In this document: piece by piece, positions 1 to 12,100 of the stretch
How positions within the stretch are numbered: the first letter of the stretch is position 1
Layout: every line of letters starts with the position of its first letter
Source of the DNA: Micromussa lordhowensis
Taxonomy: Eukaryota; Cnidaria; Anthozoa; Scleractinia; Lobophylliidae
Direction of reading: 5' to 3'
DNA: 64,000 nucleotides
Assembly: GCA_964020085.1 (NCBI GenBank)
Contig: OZ026605.1
Span: forward strand, 3,951,901 to 4,015,900
Notes under the pieces: model-generated
Seen by the model: the letters and a program-made list of their open reading frames with translations, nothing else
Databases searched by the model: none
What the model was told of the DNA's origin: nothing
Made by a program: the position numbers and the translations under genes

Positions 1-54
1 AGACAAACACCAGCTCCTAAAGATCCTAAAGGCTCCAGACATCTATATCCCTAG
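1..54 (+). other. Tail of an unidentified ORF, cut by the window edge
   Basis: The first 54 bases read in frame to a TAG stop and match the last residues of the 87-residue ORF at 18023-18286, differing at a few positions. The product is not recognised. It shows that the duplicated unit extends left of the window. Confidence 0.3.
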
Positions 55-691
55 CTTAGTTTTGGATACATGCCACATGTGCCACTCCTGAACAATGTTA
101 CCGGATTTTTGATGGTACTCCAAGGCCAATTGCGCCAACCAAACCTCTAAGAAACGGTTTAGTTCGCATAATCCAGGTACGGCTCTATTATATGGTTTCT
201 TGGTTGTTAACCTTTTTGTGACCAAATTCTCAGGTAAACGACTGTTTAATGGATTTATTATGGAATTAAGAAGTTGTGGTATACCATGGAATATCCCGCT
301 AATCACTTGTATTCTTACGGTATTCACACCAGCGTTTTTTTATACTATGCCGTAACAGTGGCCAACACTCAAAGATGGAATGATTGTTTCCAAGTTAACA
401 ACTATTTTACTTTTATTTTCAGTCAGTTCAAGATCCCAATGGCCTTATTGTTCACATGTTTTGGGTCCATCGATGGTAGAAGGCATGTTTCATTCATTGA
501 AGACTGACCAAGACAAAATAGAGAGCGTTATGGTCTCACCCGCATTTAACTGGCTACTTAATTTCCAAGAAGCTCGTTTTACTGACAATGAACAGTAGTG
601 TATCAGTAGAATGAGTAAGGATAGAAATGCTTCGAATGGGGATCTGCAAAGATAGCTCAAAACTACAGGCACTCCTCTCTTGACGAAACAC

Positions 692-926
692 CTTAGACGG
701 ACACCTCTATCAGACGGACACCTGTAATAACGGCCATGCCATACGACTGATCCCTCTATAAGACAGGCACCTCTATAAGACTAACCCCTCTATAAAACAG
801 ACACATCTATTAGACGGACACCTCTATAAGACTGGCCCCTCTATAAGACAGACACCTCTATTAGATGGACGCCTCTATAAGATGGACACCTCTATAAGTC
901 GGACAGCTCTGTTAGACGGACATCTG
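692..926. repeat. 17-bp minisatellite, unit A
   Basis: About 13 tandem copies of a 17-bp unit close to cctctataagacagaca are seen, with variants ending ggaca, ggcca or taacc. The same array lies at 18929-19180, where it has one more unit. No coding role is seen. The surrounding bases 55-2400 hold no supported gene. Confidence 0.85.
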
Positions 927-2545
927 AGAAATTCGTATTGCATGTACATTACAAAATACTCGACTCTCATTTTAAAGACGTTTATTTAACAAACGTTTAT
1001 TTGACAGACTTGTATTCATTTTATATGGCTTCAGTTCTATTATCTGAGGATTGCTCGTGTCTCGTTACGGTTGGCGCCACTCTCGACGGTTCCCTCATAG
1101 AGAGAATTGCATCTTACATGGGTTACAGCATTTTTTTCAACCATCAAATAAAAACATTATAATTACTGAACACGTCATGGACATTTTCGTGACCCAACAA
1201 GTCACCATAGCGACAGCATTTCACTAAAAACGAATCCGGCACGAGACCCCATTTTGTATTAATTATAAATACTTAATCTTTTATCATGTTTGTACAAAGT
1301 GACATACTTATAACATCAGCTACCAAAGGTCTCACTGCACGTGACCAATATCATGTGTCTCTTTAGCGTTTACAGGTCCCACGAACACTTGAACAAATCA
1401 GAAAAAGGAAACAAAACATGTCGACATACCCTCTAATTACTACCAAGACGACATGAAAGGACCTGAGGTCATTAGGCCTCGTCGTAATTAATTTCAAACA
1501 GTTGCGGCTAGTTGACCACTTGACTATTGTTTAAGAATCGTGAGAAAGTATCTTTCACTATTTCTCGAGACTTAATTATTTCGCTGTACAGTACACTATA
1601 AATATCTTGTCAATCAGTCAACTGGCAGGAGTCTACAAAAACTGTCAATTGCGTATTTGAACGATTATTAAAGATTGAAATCAAATTTACTGCGGAAAAG
1701 TCAAAGCTGTTTTTCTTTTTACTTAAATAAAGCCGGCCGGATGAGGTAGCTTTATTGAACGAGTGAGCTCCTTTACTTCAAGTAATTCATTTTCATTTTT
1801 TTCCCTTGCATGGTACTTGTTAGAGACGTTTGACCGGCAAAAAGGTGAATACTATGATCTGTAATGCCAATATGTGCCTTCTACAATGTTTTAGATACGT
1901 GATGCAAAACAATTTAAATTTGTGAAAATTGCCAGTGATGCCTAGGATTTGGAATACTTTTTCCGTATTCCATCTTTTGGGACCAATTTCCTTGCCCCCC
2001 TCTAAGCTTCACGCAAAATTTTGAGAACGAGGACATCCATTCCCCTTCGAAAAAAATGTAAAAATACACCGCGGTCATAGACGCACCGCTATACATTGAA
2101 ATACTTTCCTTAGATCTAATCACATTGATTCCGTGCATAATGAGAATTTGCACTTAACGTTGGCTCTTATTTATGAAGTTATCGCCATGGAGTGTTTAAA
2201 GAAACGTGTATCAATATTGAAATAGTGAAACTTTCGTTCTCTTGCGAAATCACTTTGACGATACGTGAGGCTTTTACTGCGGGTAGAGCAGACTAACACA
2301 AAAAAGATATTTCAAGAATTGACGATTAAAAAGTGCTGTCAATCAAGATAAGTACACAAATAAAGTCCCTTGACGTTTTTCGCTGCATAATTTAAATATT
2401 CTGGGCACTGAATCTACATAATAATTCGTTGAGCACATATTCAATCGTGCTGCGTCAGAATTCAGGGAGGAATCGGTCTAACAAACGTCTTTCAAGGGTC
2501 AGTTTCCTTCCCTCGGGCAAGGAAAACGCGCAGCTCTGCGGCAAA

Positions 2546-2621
2546 ATGAGGACAGAGGGGGCAAATGCAAACTGCATTTACTGTGTGCAAGCTATCTGGG
2601 TTATCCTTGCATTTCTTGGAG
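2546..2621 (+). CDS. Candidate alternative first exon (signal peptide), unit A
   Basis: An ATG opens 25 codons rich in hydrophobic residues (CIYCVQAIWVILAFLG), followed by one base and a consensus donor GTAAGT. It therefore ends in phase 1, the phase required by the large mucin exon at 11887 and the phase of the other first exon at 6514-6577. Splicing to 11887 would give a signal peptide followed by GQVTSSS. It could instead be the start of a separate gene whose other exons are not recognisable, or an untranslated leader. The copy in unit B is 20793-20868. No expression evidence is available here. Confidence 0.4.
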
Positions 2622-5600
2622 GTAAGTCAGATACGATTACTCTACGAGGAAACTGGGCCAGTGATTTAGACAACACTGAGTTCACCTGAAACTTCATTTC
2701 GCCATGACTTTGAAATCGGCCTGAAAACGCATCTTAGGAGCATTTCATGACTTATATCTTACGATATGTTGTAAAACAGGTATCATAATCGGCTAAAAGA
2801 TAGTATTGAAAATCGCATACTGCAGAAAGCTGTTAGTTATAAAAAGAGCTAATCAGTGAATGAGTATCGCAATAGACTGCAAGAAGTATAAGAACGTTTT
2901 TTTCGTCTTTCAACTGGCTTTTATTTGCTTGAACGATCAGTTTTGTTTCTCCCTCCCGTCCAGTAATTTACAGCTTTGTAAAGTGCCATGCAAACCGCGC
3001 CTTTTTTAAGTCAATATTTGTCCGGAAAACTTCCCAGGCCTGTGTTTTGATTCGACTCAGCAGTTGGCGTTTCAAAACAGAAAGACCATTCTCGATTGCA
3101 TCACAGTAAAATTCTTAAGTTCCTCACTCTGATCAAAGGTGGAAAACTGTCGCCTTACTAACGCCAGTTCTATTATTTCCGGGTGTCATCTTTAAATTTT
3201 AAATTAAAAAAAAAAATTGGAACATGCGTTGATAAGGTGTCTGTGTTGACTGGTTACGATACAACTGTCTGTAGCAACAAACAAATACCACGAGCACTAA
3301 TCTACACCGCGCTTTATGTTTATCTTTTACAGCATAACATGTTGCAATTTTTCCAGAAATGACATTACACATCGTATCATACGCAAAATGAATTGGCCTT
3401 TCGTTCGGATAATCCATCATCTTCTATATATGATGGCTAACTAACCATCATAATCCTATTGAATATCTCTCCGCGATATATAACTTTAATGTAGCATTAT
3501 TTATAAAACCACAAGTCCCGCCTGCTTTTGTTGTCGGTATAAACAACATGTTTCTATATCGACAGATATCTCAATTTTTCTTTTCCGAAAATATTTAGTT
3601 TTTATTGTTTTTTAATAGGTTTTTCTTCTATTTAGGATTCGACGGTTTATTTTATTACCATTTAGGGCTACTTTTTTCTCAAATGAAGCTAGACAAATTG
3701 ATTTTTTTTAGTCTGCGTGTATAAAATAGTTAACATTTTCATTCTTGTTTATCAGTGTTATTTTAATTCTTGGCTATTATGTTAGAAGTCTGGTGGCATG
3801 TTTGGAATGTGAAAATGGGCTCAAGTCTCACCTGTGAAGGAAAGCAAACATAAATATTGTTCTCTTAATAAGTGCATATCCATTGCTCCGAATTTGAAGA
3901 CACATACAAATTTACAGCATATAAAAACAACGCTTTTAGTTCGAATTGGAGACTTAAAATGATCTTTAACAAGTGGTAAACGCCATAGCGTACACTGTCG
4001 AGTTTTGGATTCACGCGGGAGGTTGCTAGGTACGAAAGAAGCGTAAGCCGCCTCTATAGCTTCATGAGTGCTCAGCATACCTCCCAAGTGCATCCATAAC
4101 TCAACAGTGCACAGCTATGGCGTTTACCATTTGTTCTATAACTTAACATTCACCCATTGCAGCAAAGGAAGTCCTTTTATTGAGCTACATTGCATCAGCA
4201 CACACGTCAGCCGCGTGCATCCATGGGCAAATAGTAGACGATGAATTAACCAATCAGAGCGCGCGCTTTGCTATAGTTGTGTCATAATGATAATTTTTGG
4301 GAGACTTGAAGTAGCTTTACAATTATTTGAAGGTAGCTTCATCTCAAAGTATGATAGGAATTCTCTTAAACAAACAGCCAAACACAATTGTCGTTTTCTC
4401 GATTCTCAATAGACCAGCCAAAATGACTTAAGAGCGAATGTTCTAAAACTATTTATAAAAAAAACCCGGAGCTCGTCCAAAGCTGACATTCCAGCAGTAA
4501 ATTATCAACATCTTAATATCCTTTGCCATGCCAATAGTAAAGAGATAATGGCAAAAGAAAATTGTCGACTTGAGAAAACTGTGTTGATATATACTTACCA
4601 TCCAAATGATAAGTTCAAAAGAAATGTTTTTTAGGCTGATGCGGATTAAATAAATACTTTTGATAATCTCCCGGCGTTTAGAAGAATGGTGAAAATGAAG
4701 ATTGAATGAAGAAAATCAGAATTTTCTGGATACTGCTTTGATATGCCACCAATTTCTCACAGTTATAATAGAAAAACAAGAAAATTTCATCTGTGATCGA
4801 GTTCAGTGCCTCGAGAAGGCTGTAGTTCATTTATTCTTAGTAGCATTGAGTGTTCTGTTATGGATTTCACTCTCCGTCTAAAAAAGAATGGTGAAAATCA
4901 GAATTGAATAAAAAAGCAAACTTTTGGATACTGCCATGATATGCCACCAATTTTTCACAGTTGTTACAGAAAAAAAACGTGTACGGTATTCAGTCAGGGG
5001 AACTTCGTCTGTGATCGAGTTCAATACTCCATAAAGACAAGGTCATTTATTTTTAGCCGCAGTATTGAGTGTTTGTTATGGATTCTATTACTTTTCAGAC
5101 TATTACAAGAACTATAAAATTGTCCTACCCTAGCGGGTTATTCCCTATTCTCCCCTCCCCCCCCCCCCCAACTTCCCCAATCCGCAACTGGGAATAATTG
5201 TTTACAGGCTGCTACAAAACAAGGGGACAAAACCAAATAAAAAACATACCGACAGCCTATTTCCGTGATAATGATACGTATGTTCAAATTGAGCCACTTC
5301 AGCAATGCTTCCCACGACATCTCTTTCGATTTATTCTTCGAGCTACACACTCGCTCGTGTCCTATTTCGTTATCAAGAGAAATTGAGACTAGGTCGAAGA
5401 CGGCTCGTACTTTGATAAAATTAAAGCCATTCTCACATATAGCTTCACAAGGTTTAAGTGCTCTCGCATGGTTTAAGCGAAACGAGTATTCGCGTCATAT
5501 CTAAAATAAACATTGGTACGCCCTCCTGTGAATAGTCAACTAATCAGCTTGATAGCAAATCCTGAGCGACACACACAAAATTAAGATCAGTTCCTTCAGT

Positions 5601-6513
5601 GTCAAGGTCATGCTGCGGCCGGCTACCAGCTGATTTAACTGACATTTTTAAGCCGACAGACTCTTCGGGCTTAGCGTAGGCAGCTGATATCAGCACAAAC
5701 TGAAGTGTTTTAATTGTAGCTTGGGACCATAGCCCCTTGTAAACCTAACAGTAGTTTTCCTACCCGAGTTCAGGTCAGCACGGAACGGAGAAGAAATTCA
5801 TTATTTAGGCGACGGCAGAATCATCTGAAAGTGCTCTTTCCCCATGCGGTGCATGAGGCCATTAGCATTCTCATCGGAAAAAAAGGAACAGCCCAATTTT
5901 GAAGAGCCTGACCTTTAGATCTTACTAAAACACGTTTTCGAACTCTTGCTCAAAATAACAATGTACTTTTACCTTTAAACAAATAGAGGAAATTACTTTG
6001 CAAAACAATAAAAGCATAACGAGAAACAGCTAACCAGCATGCACTCATCGCCAGCGGAGATCTCGCGAGACACCCACGAGCACCACGTGGCTACAGGACA
6101 ACGGGTTCGTGTTTCCAGTACAATTCTTGGAAACAAGTAATTATACAAACAACGCGCATATTTTCATAATAAAACCGAATAACAGTTTCCGCTCGGTTGA
6201 ACAGTCCGGTAAGCAGCATCACTGAATAGCAACTACAGGAGGTGCGAGGGGTTTCTGTGGAGTTCCTTTGCTGGTTTCTCGCGGAGATCATTTTGGACTA
6301 GGACGGAAAAGGATTTATCAGCTTTGCAAGAACCGCGAGAACTTCACGTGCTGCGCGGGAGGTTGACGTCTGTTGCTGACAGCAAGAGTCTGTAATCCTG
6401 CGTCTGTGGTCGCAAGCGAATTCTTTTAAAAGGCTATCTCTGTGCTTTACGCTGAGAAAAAGCATTTTGTAGCCGGTTAGAGAGGGCACATCAGCGGCAA
6501 ATTCGCAGCAGAG

Positions 6514-8996
6514 ATGGATTCAGCGAGCGCTTTTTTTCTGCTCTCCCTTGTCCATTCTGTTCTTATTGTGAGTGAAGGTAAGAAAGCAATTGTTTTTCAT
6601 TGCGTGCAGACAAAATAGTTATTATTTTTCCTTGTTACCAATATATTTGCCAGCATTTTTGATTGATACACTGACTTAAAAGGATTTTCGAGAATTTGAA
6701 GGATGACCATAAGCTCCAGAAATATGCCTTTCACGTGTTTGTGGTAAAAACAGAACTTAGACTTTGATCAGGTCGCTCATAACTACAGGGTTTTTCATTT
6801 GTTTATTGGATTTTACCGTTCATATTTTGTTTCCAAAGTCAGACAGGAAAAATTCCTAAATAGCAAATCGGGATAACAGGCGGTGTCTGTCAACTAGTTG
6901 AAAAAAACATCGTTTTTATCCGATTTTCGTAGCCCGCTTAAATCGAACCCGGTCGAATCGAAAGATCGAGTCGACTGGTCATCGATGTGTATTGTCTTAC
7001 AAACAAAGTTAGTAAGTTAATTTTAAAGATCCGAGACAGTTTTATAACTTCTGATCTTACCATTAATTAAAATACGTCTGAATCTAGGTTTGAATAATGG
7101 CAATTTTTCTTTGGTTATTTTCGCATTCATCGCCGCATAAGAGAAGAGAGCCGACTAAAAAAAGCGATCCACTACAGCTGATGTCGATTCTATCACTAAT
7201 CAATATTGCTTCACGTACGTGATTGAACAAAAACTCAATCTCAACTGTACAATGAAAACTTTATTTTATGATTAAAAATATGCCAGTAATGTCGGATATC
7301 ATTGCAATACACTTCCGACCCCCCTGAGTAGAAAATGATCGGCGCGACAGAATTCCAGTAATTCTGTTCCCATAGCTTTTAATTATAATTGTTATATAAA
7401 CGATGTTTTAGGACAACCGCTTTCTCCAAACACAACAAAGGCACTTGAAATCCGCTTGAATCCCCTATAAAGACCGAGGGAGTTCGCCGGTTTATTTAGT
7501 TAACAACTATTATTCACCGAAGTGGAGGTGGCTAGCTTGGATATTTACCGAGCCGCGAAGCTGCGAGGTAAATATCCACCGCTAGCCACCGACACTGAGG
7601 TGAATAGTTGTTTTAGTATATACTAAAACAGTGAGATAATAAACACCAAAAACAACTTAATTTGGATGATTTCTTCACTTTTCACGGATGCAAACCGGAC
7701 GCCATTTTCTCTCGAGTTGCTCGGAGGTAAATAGCACAGGATATCCGGAGTTTTACGAGCCAATCAGCACGCGCCATCAACGCTATCAACTGTTTTAGTA
7801 TATACTTATTAAGTTTAATTACTGGCCCGCAAAGGAAATAATTCCTTTGCCCCTGTTGGCAGAGTAATAAGTATTCCGACGTACTGCTCGTTTCGATAAC
7901 CATTTGTAGATTTTTTGTCCATATTTAATGGCTTTGCGTGGTCGACAATTATTGCGTTAAGCTTGTTTGTTAAATATTACACTGTAAAACGGTTTGCACA
8001 GCGCGGACCGAAGGGGATTTGTGATCATAGTTTCTATCAGAAACGTGGCCTCAAATATTGCACGTGAAATGCGCCCCAAAATTTAAATATTTTTTCCGAG
8101 AAACTCGGTGTTTACAAACTATCGATTCTAAGAAAGACTGATGGCGGAACGTCATTGTCCTTTTATGGTATTATGACGCACGTTTCGTTCAGTCACATGG
8201 TTGTTTTGGCCTTGTCAAAATGATTAATTAGAGACACCCCCTCGCGTTACATTGTCCTTGCGCTAGCATCAAGTTTCTTCTTGATCATATCAAGTTCAGC
8301 GTCATCTCAAAGGTCATTCGCGGTCTCTCCTCGCTAGTTTTACCCTCCCTACCCTCCCGGGGTTTCATTTTATCGCTTGTGCTTTCAATAAACTGATTTT
8401 TTTGCCCCAAACGTGTGCGTTTCTTGGTGTTCACTAATTATTGGCGATGACTTACAGATGTGTCTAAGGTCATCTGACAATGTCTCGGGTCAAGAGACAA
8501 ACCATATTAAATACGATACACCATGTGCATCGCGTGGTTATTAATCACTGTAGCCCCGGGTTAGACGAAGATAAAGAATTGCACGAGCGATTTCTTTTAA
8601 CGACCGAGTAAAGTCGATGATAATATTCGTTTCATGCAGAGCTTTCAAGTCTCACGATGAAACTATTATTTCTCACGCATTTAAGGTTCCTTGCTGCTTT
8701 AGTCAAGTAGCTACGTAATTATCTACCTTTTTGGATGTAATGAACTCCTTGTTCGCTTTGTTGTAAACGAAAAGCCGGCGTTTTCCAATTCCTCCGGTTT
8801 AAAGAGCGTTTTCGGAAAACTCCGTTTTCGTGACGGATGAGTGTGGACGGTAGGCCTAACGGTAGAAACAAAGCTGCGTTTTCAAATTTCTCCGGCGTAG
8901 TGTGGACGAGGATTAAGAAGAACAGCTTGAATTCCTCCGCAGCAGATCCTGACTGTTCAATGTAATTGCTGGATATTTAACAATTATTCCACGAGC

Positions 8997-9054
<58 letters not shown>

Positions 9055-9080
9055 AATCATCTTATATCCAACAAGCGCGA

Positions 9081-9113
<33 letters not shown>

Positions 9114-12100
9114 AATATAGAAAACTAGGCTACAATAAAAACAAAAAGGCCCAAAAAAATCACGCATACGCTCGCCAATTTTTGTAGATCATGGTATAAT
9201 GGCTCATATACCATGATGGCTTAGCCAATGAAAACTCTCGAATTGTATTATCCAATGATCCAGTTTTTAATAAATAATGTTATCCATGGGATAAATCACT
9301 ATCCAGCCGGGATAGCCTGGTTTGTTTTGCCATCACCGTAACTAATCCACTGATCCCATAGATTATCCACCCTTTCAACAAGTATTACATCAGTTTTGAT
9401 TTTATCCTTAAACTTAGAAAAGACGACTAGACAGTTTCTCAGATATTGCGTATTTATAATAAGCCCGGCAAAAACACTCGAGTGCACCTTTGAGCAGTTA
9501 AGGTCACACGTCATCGTTCTCGAAAAGCTGCGGTTTTAAAGTGTTTTCCGTTCAAATTTCTCCGGTTGACGTAATCGAAAAGCTTAGTTCTCGGTGGACA
9601 ATTTGCCTGGCCATAGTGTGGATAGTAAGCCTAACAGGTAGAACTAAATGTGCATTTTCGAATTTCTCTGGCTTAGTGTGGACGAGGCCGCAGCTGCTCA
9701 ACAAAAACACTTGTTAAAACTTTGAAAATGGTAATAGGACTACATGCTGTTCAATTCGGAGGTAATTGGATGAAAAAAAGTCCTAAAACTGCCAAGATTA
9801 GATGAGGCCCTGGGTAGTCAACAATTTGACAGTACAGAAAATTTCTCTTAAATTCAATCATTTCAAGTTGAACTAGGATGTAGCTGAATTACCTATAATA
9901 TATATCACGGAGGCATCTGTACTGTACTGCCGGTTTAATCCTATCCGAATTAATAATTAAACGATTTGCCAAAACATCATGCGCGCACTTTTTATGGAAT
10001 TTTTTGCTGATGATGTAATTATGAGTTAATAGAATAATTTTCAACAGCCTTCGTAGCAAGGTAAGTCCATAATCTAGGAGAAGTGACAGAGAAAGAATTG
10101 CCTCTAAGTGTGAGAACCATTATTCCCCTCGGTGATCAACAAAAAAAAACTACAACCATTTTATCTAATAATGTATCCAGAGATGGAAACCATGGAAACC
10201 ATGGAAACTATAAATTCGCTCATTTGAAAGTTAAAACTCAGCACGTGAAGCTCATGGTCTGTGGTTTTCATGCGAGTGTCACGAAACCAAAAACCAAAGA
10301 ATTTACAATGGCCAATAACAACCAATGTAAACAGTGCTATAAACTAAAGATAACCCCGGGTAAGAACATGTAACTAACCACAAACGTGGAAAGACATGCG
10401 TGACCAAGTTGCAATTGCTTTTGGTTTTCGTCTGTCTGTGAATGGCTAACTACGAGGTGATGTGAAGTTTTTTCAACCATTGACAAAGGGTAGTAGCGCA
10501 AAACTAGGGAGATTACAAATTACGTTCGACACTCAATTAAAAACCGCTCAAGAATTACTCGAACAGTAAATTAATTGCTCTCTCTTCACATTTATCCATA
10601 AGCCCCTACAAGACATATGTCGACGACATTTACCTCCAGTGAGGATATGGCTGACCAATTCCACTCTATAATGAACAATCTGCACCCCAGATTGAAGTTT
10701 GAAATCTAGAAACCAGAAACTACACCAAGTGGCCACTCACTATCACTACTTGATTTCAAAGTAACCATCTCCAAAGACGGCAAAAGCTCTTTTGAATTTA
10801 CAAAAAAGCAGCAAAGAAACCAATATTCGTTCACCACCAATCAGCGATTCCGAAAAAATCAAAGATAAACTTCATTCGTAATGAGCGAAAGCGTATCGAA
10901 GATAAATGCTCTACAAAAACGATAGCCAGGAAGCATCAAAACAGTTTTGACGACGTCCTCCGTCTCAATGGGTATCCTGAAAGCATTATAGACCAAACAA
11001 AGCACTCCCAAAACCACCAGAAAAACCCTCGACCTCTCAACACCGAATGGTCGTACCTGAAGACCCCATATTTCTCCGAACGTCTAAACTACAGAATCAC
11101 AAAAATTTTCCTTAAAGAGGGCATACCAGTACGGGTCGCGCACAAATCATATACTCTCAGTCGAGCTATCTCCCACAACAACAAGGAACGGATATGCACG
11201 AGGGCCAACTGCCCTATTTCCGGCACCAAATTGTGCTTAACACGCGATGCTGTTTACCAAATCACCTGTAGCAACTGCAACCAACATTACATCGGGAGCA
11301 CTACACGCTTTATCCACGATCGTATGAGAAAACACCTGAACAATGATAACTCCTCCGTGACGAGAAACACCTCTCTAAGTGCCAAAACAATGTCTACAAA
11401 GGCATCGAAATCAAGAGTATTGTACTAGAAAACGACCCCGCAAATCTACGCCTATTCGAAGCGTTTTACATACGAAAGTACAAACCTACCATCAACTCCC
11501 GAGAGGAATGCAGCGAATTCGTGGACCTTTTATTCTAAAATTATCTAGCATATCTAGAACCTTCTTTTCTTTTTTTTGTTTCGACACTCGTTCATTAGAT
11601 CATATCACTCGTTTTTATTCATATTTATACCTCATTATTCATCTCAGGCATTTTACCCCCGCATTCCTTCGCTTTTCACACATTTTTATTTTACAACTGT
11701 ATCTAAGCCCTACTCGGAATATTTTTTCTTATCCCTGATGATGCCGTAGATCGGAGAAAGCTTTTTAACGATTTTAACATCAATTTCACAGTAGTGTAAG
11801 GCCTCAATTGAATCTTTAACTATTTCATTAAATTAACTTAATTTACACTTAACCAATTGTTAAAATTGTCTCTTTATATCTTATAGGGCAAGTAACATCA
11901 AGTTCAATCAGTGTATTGTCTTCTGTTCCATCAACAACCAAGACATTAGTGACACAGTCAGTGTCCAAACAATCAGTCAGTGTAGCAGCACCAAGCTCTT
12001 TGTCGCTTACACAGCTCCCAAGTACGGCTTTTGTAACAATATTTACAACCCCAACATTTGATGCAACCACTGTCGTGTCTTCGGTTCCGTCAGAGGAATC

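Noticed and set aside
43..327. Minus-strand frame repeated in both units (also 18283-18546), with a somewhat protein-like composition.
   Set aside because: No recognisable domain or splice context. Both copies come from the young duplication, so their conservation is not informative.
10083..10373. 96-residue plus-strand frame present in both units (also 28326-28616).
   Set aside because: Contains a 9-bp repeat (atggaaacc) and no recognisable domain. It lies in an intron, and conservation reflects only the recent duplication.
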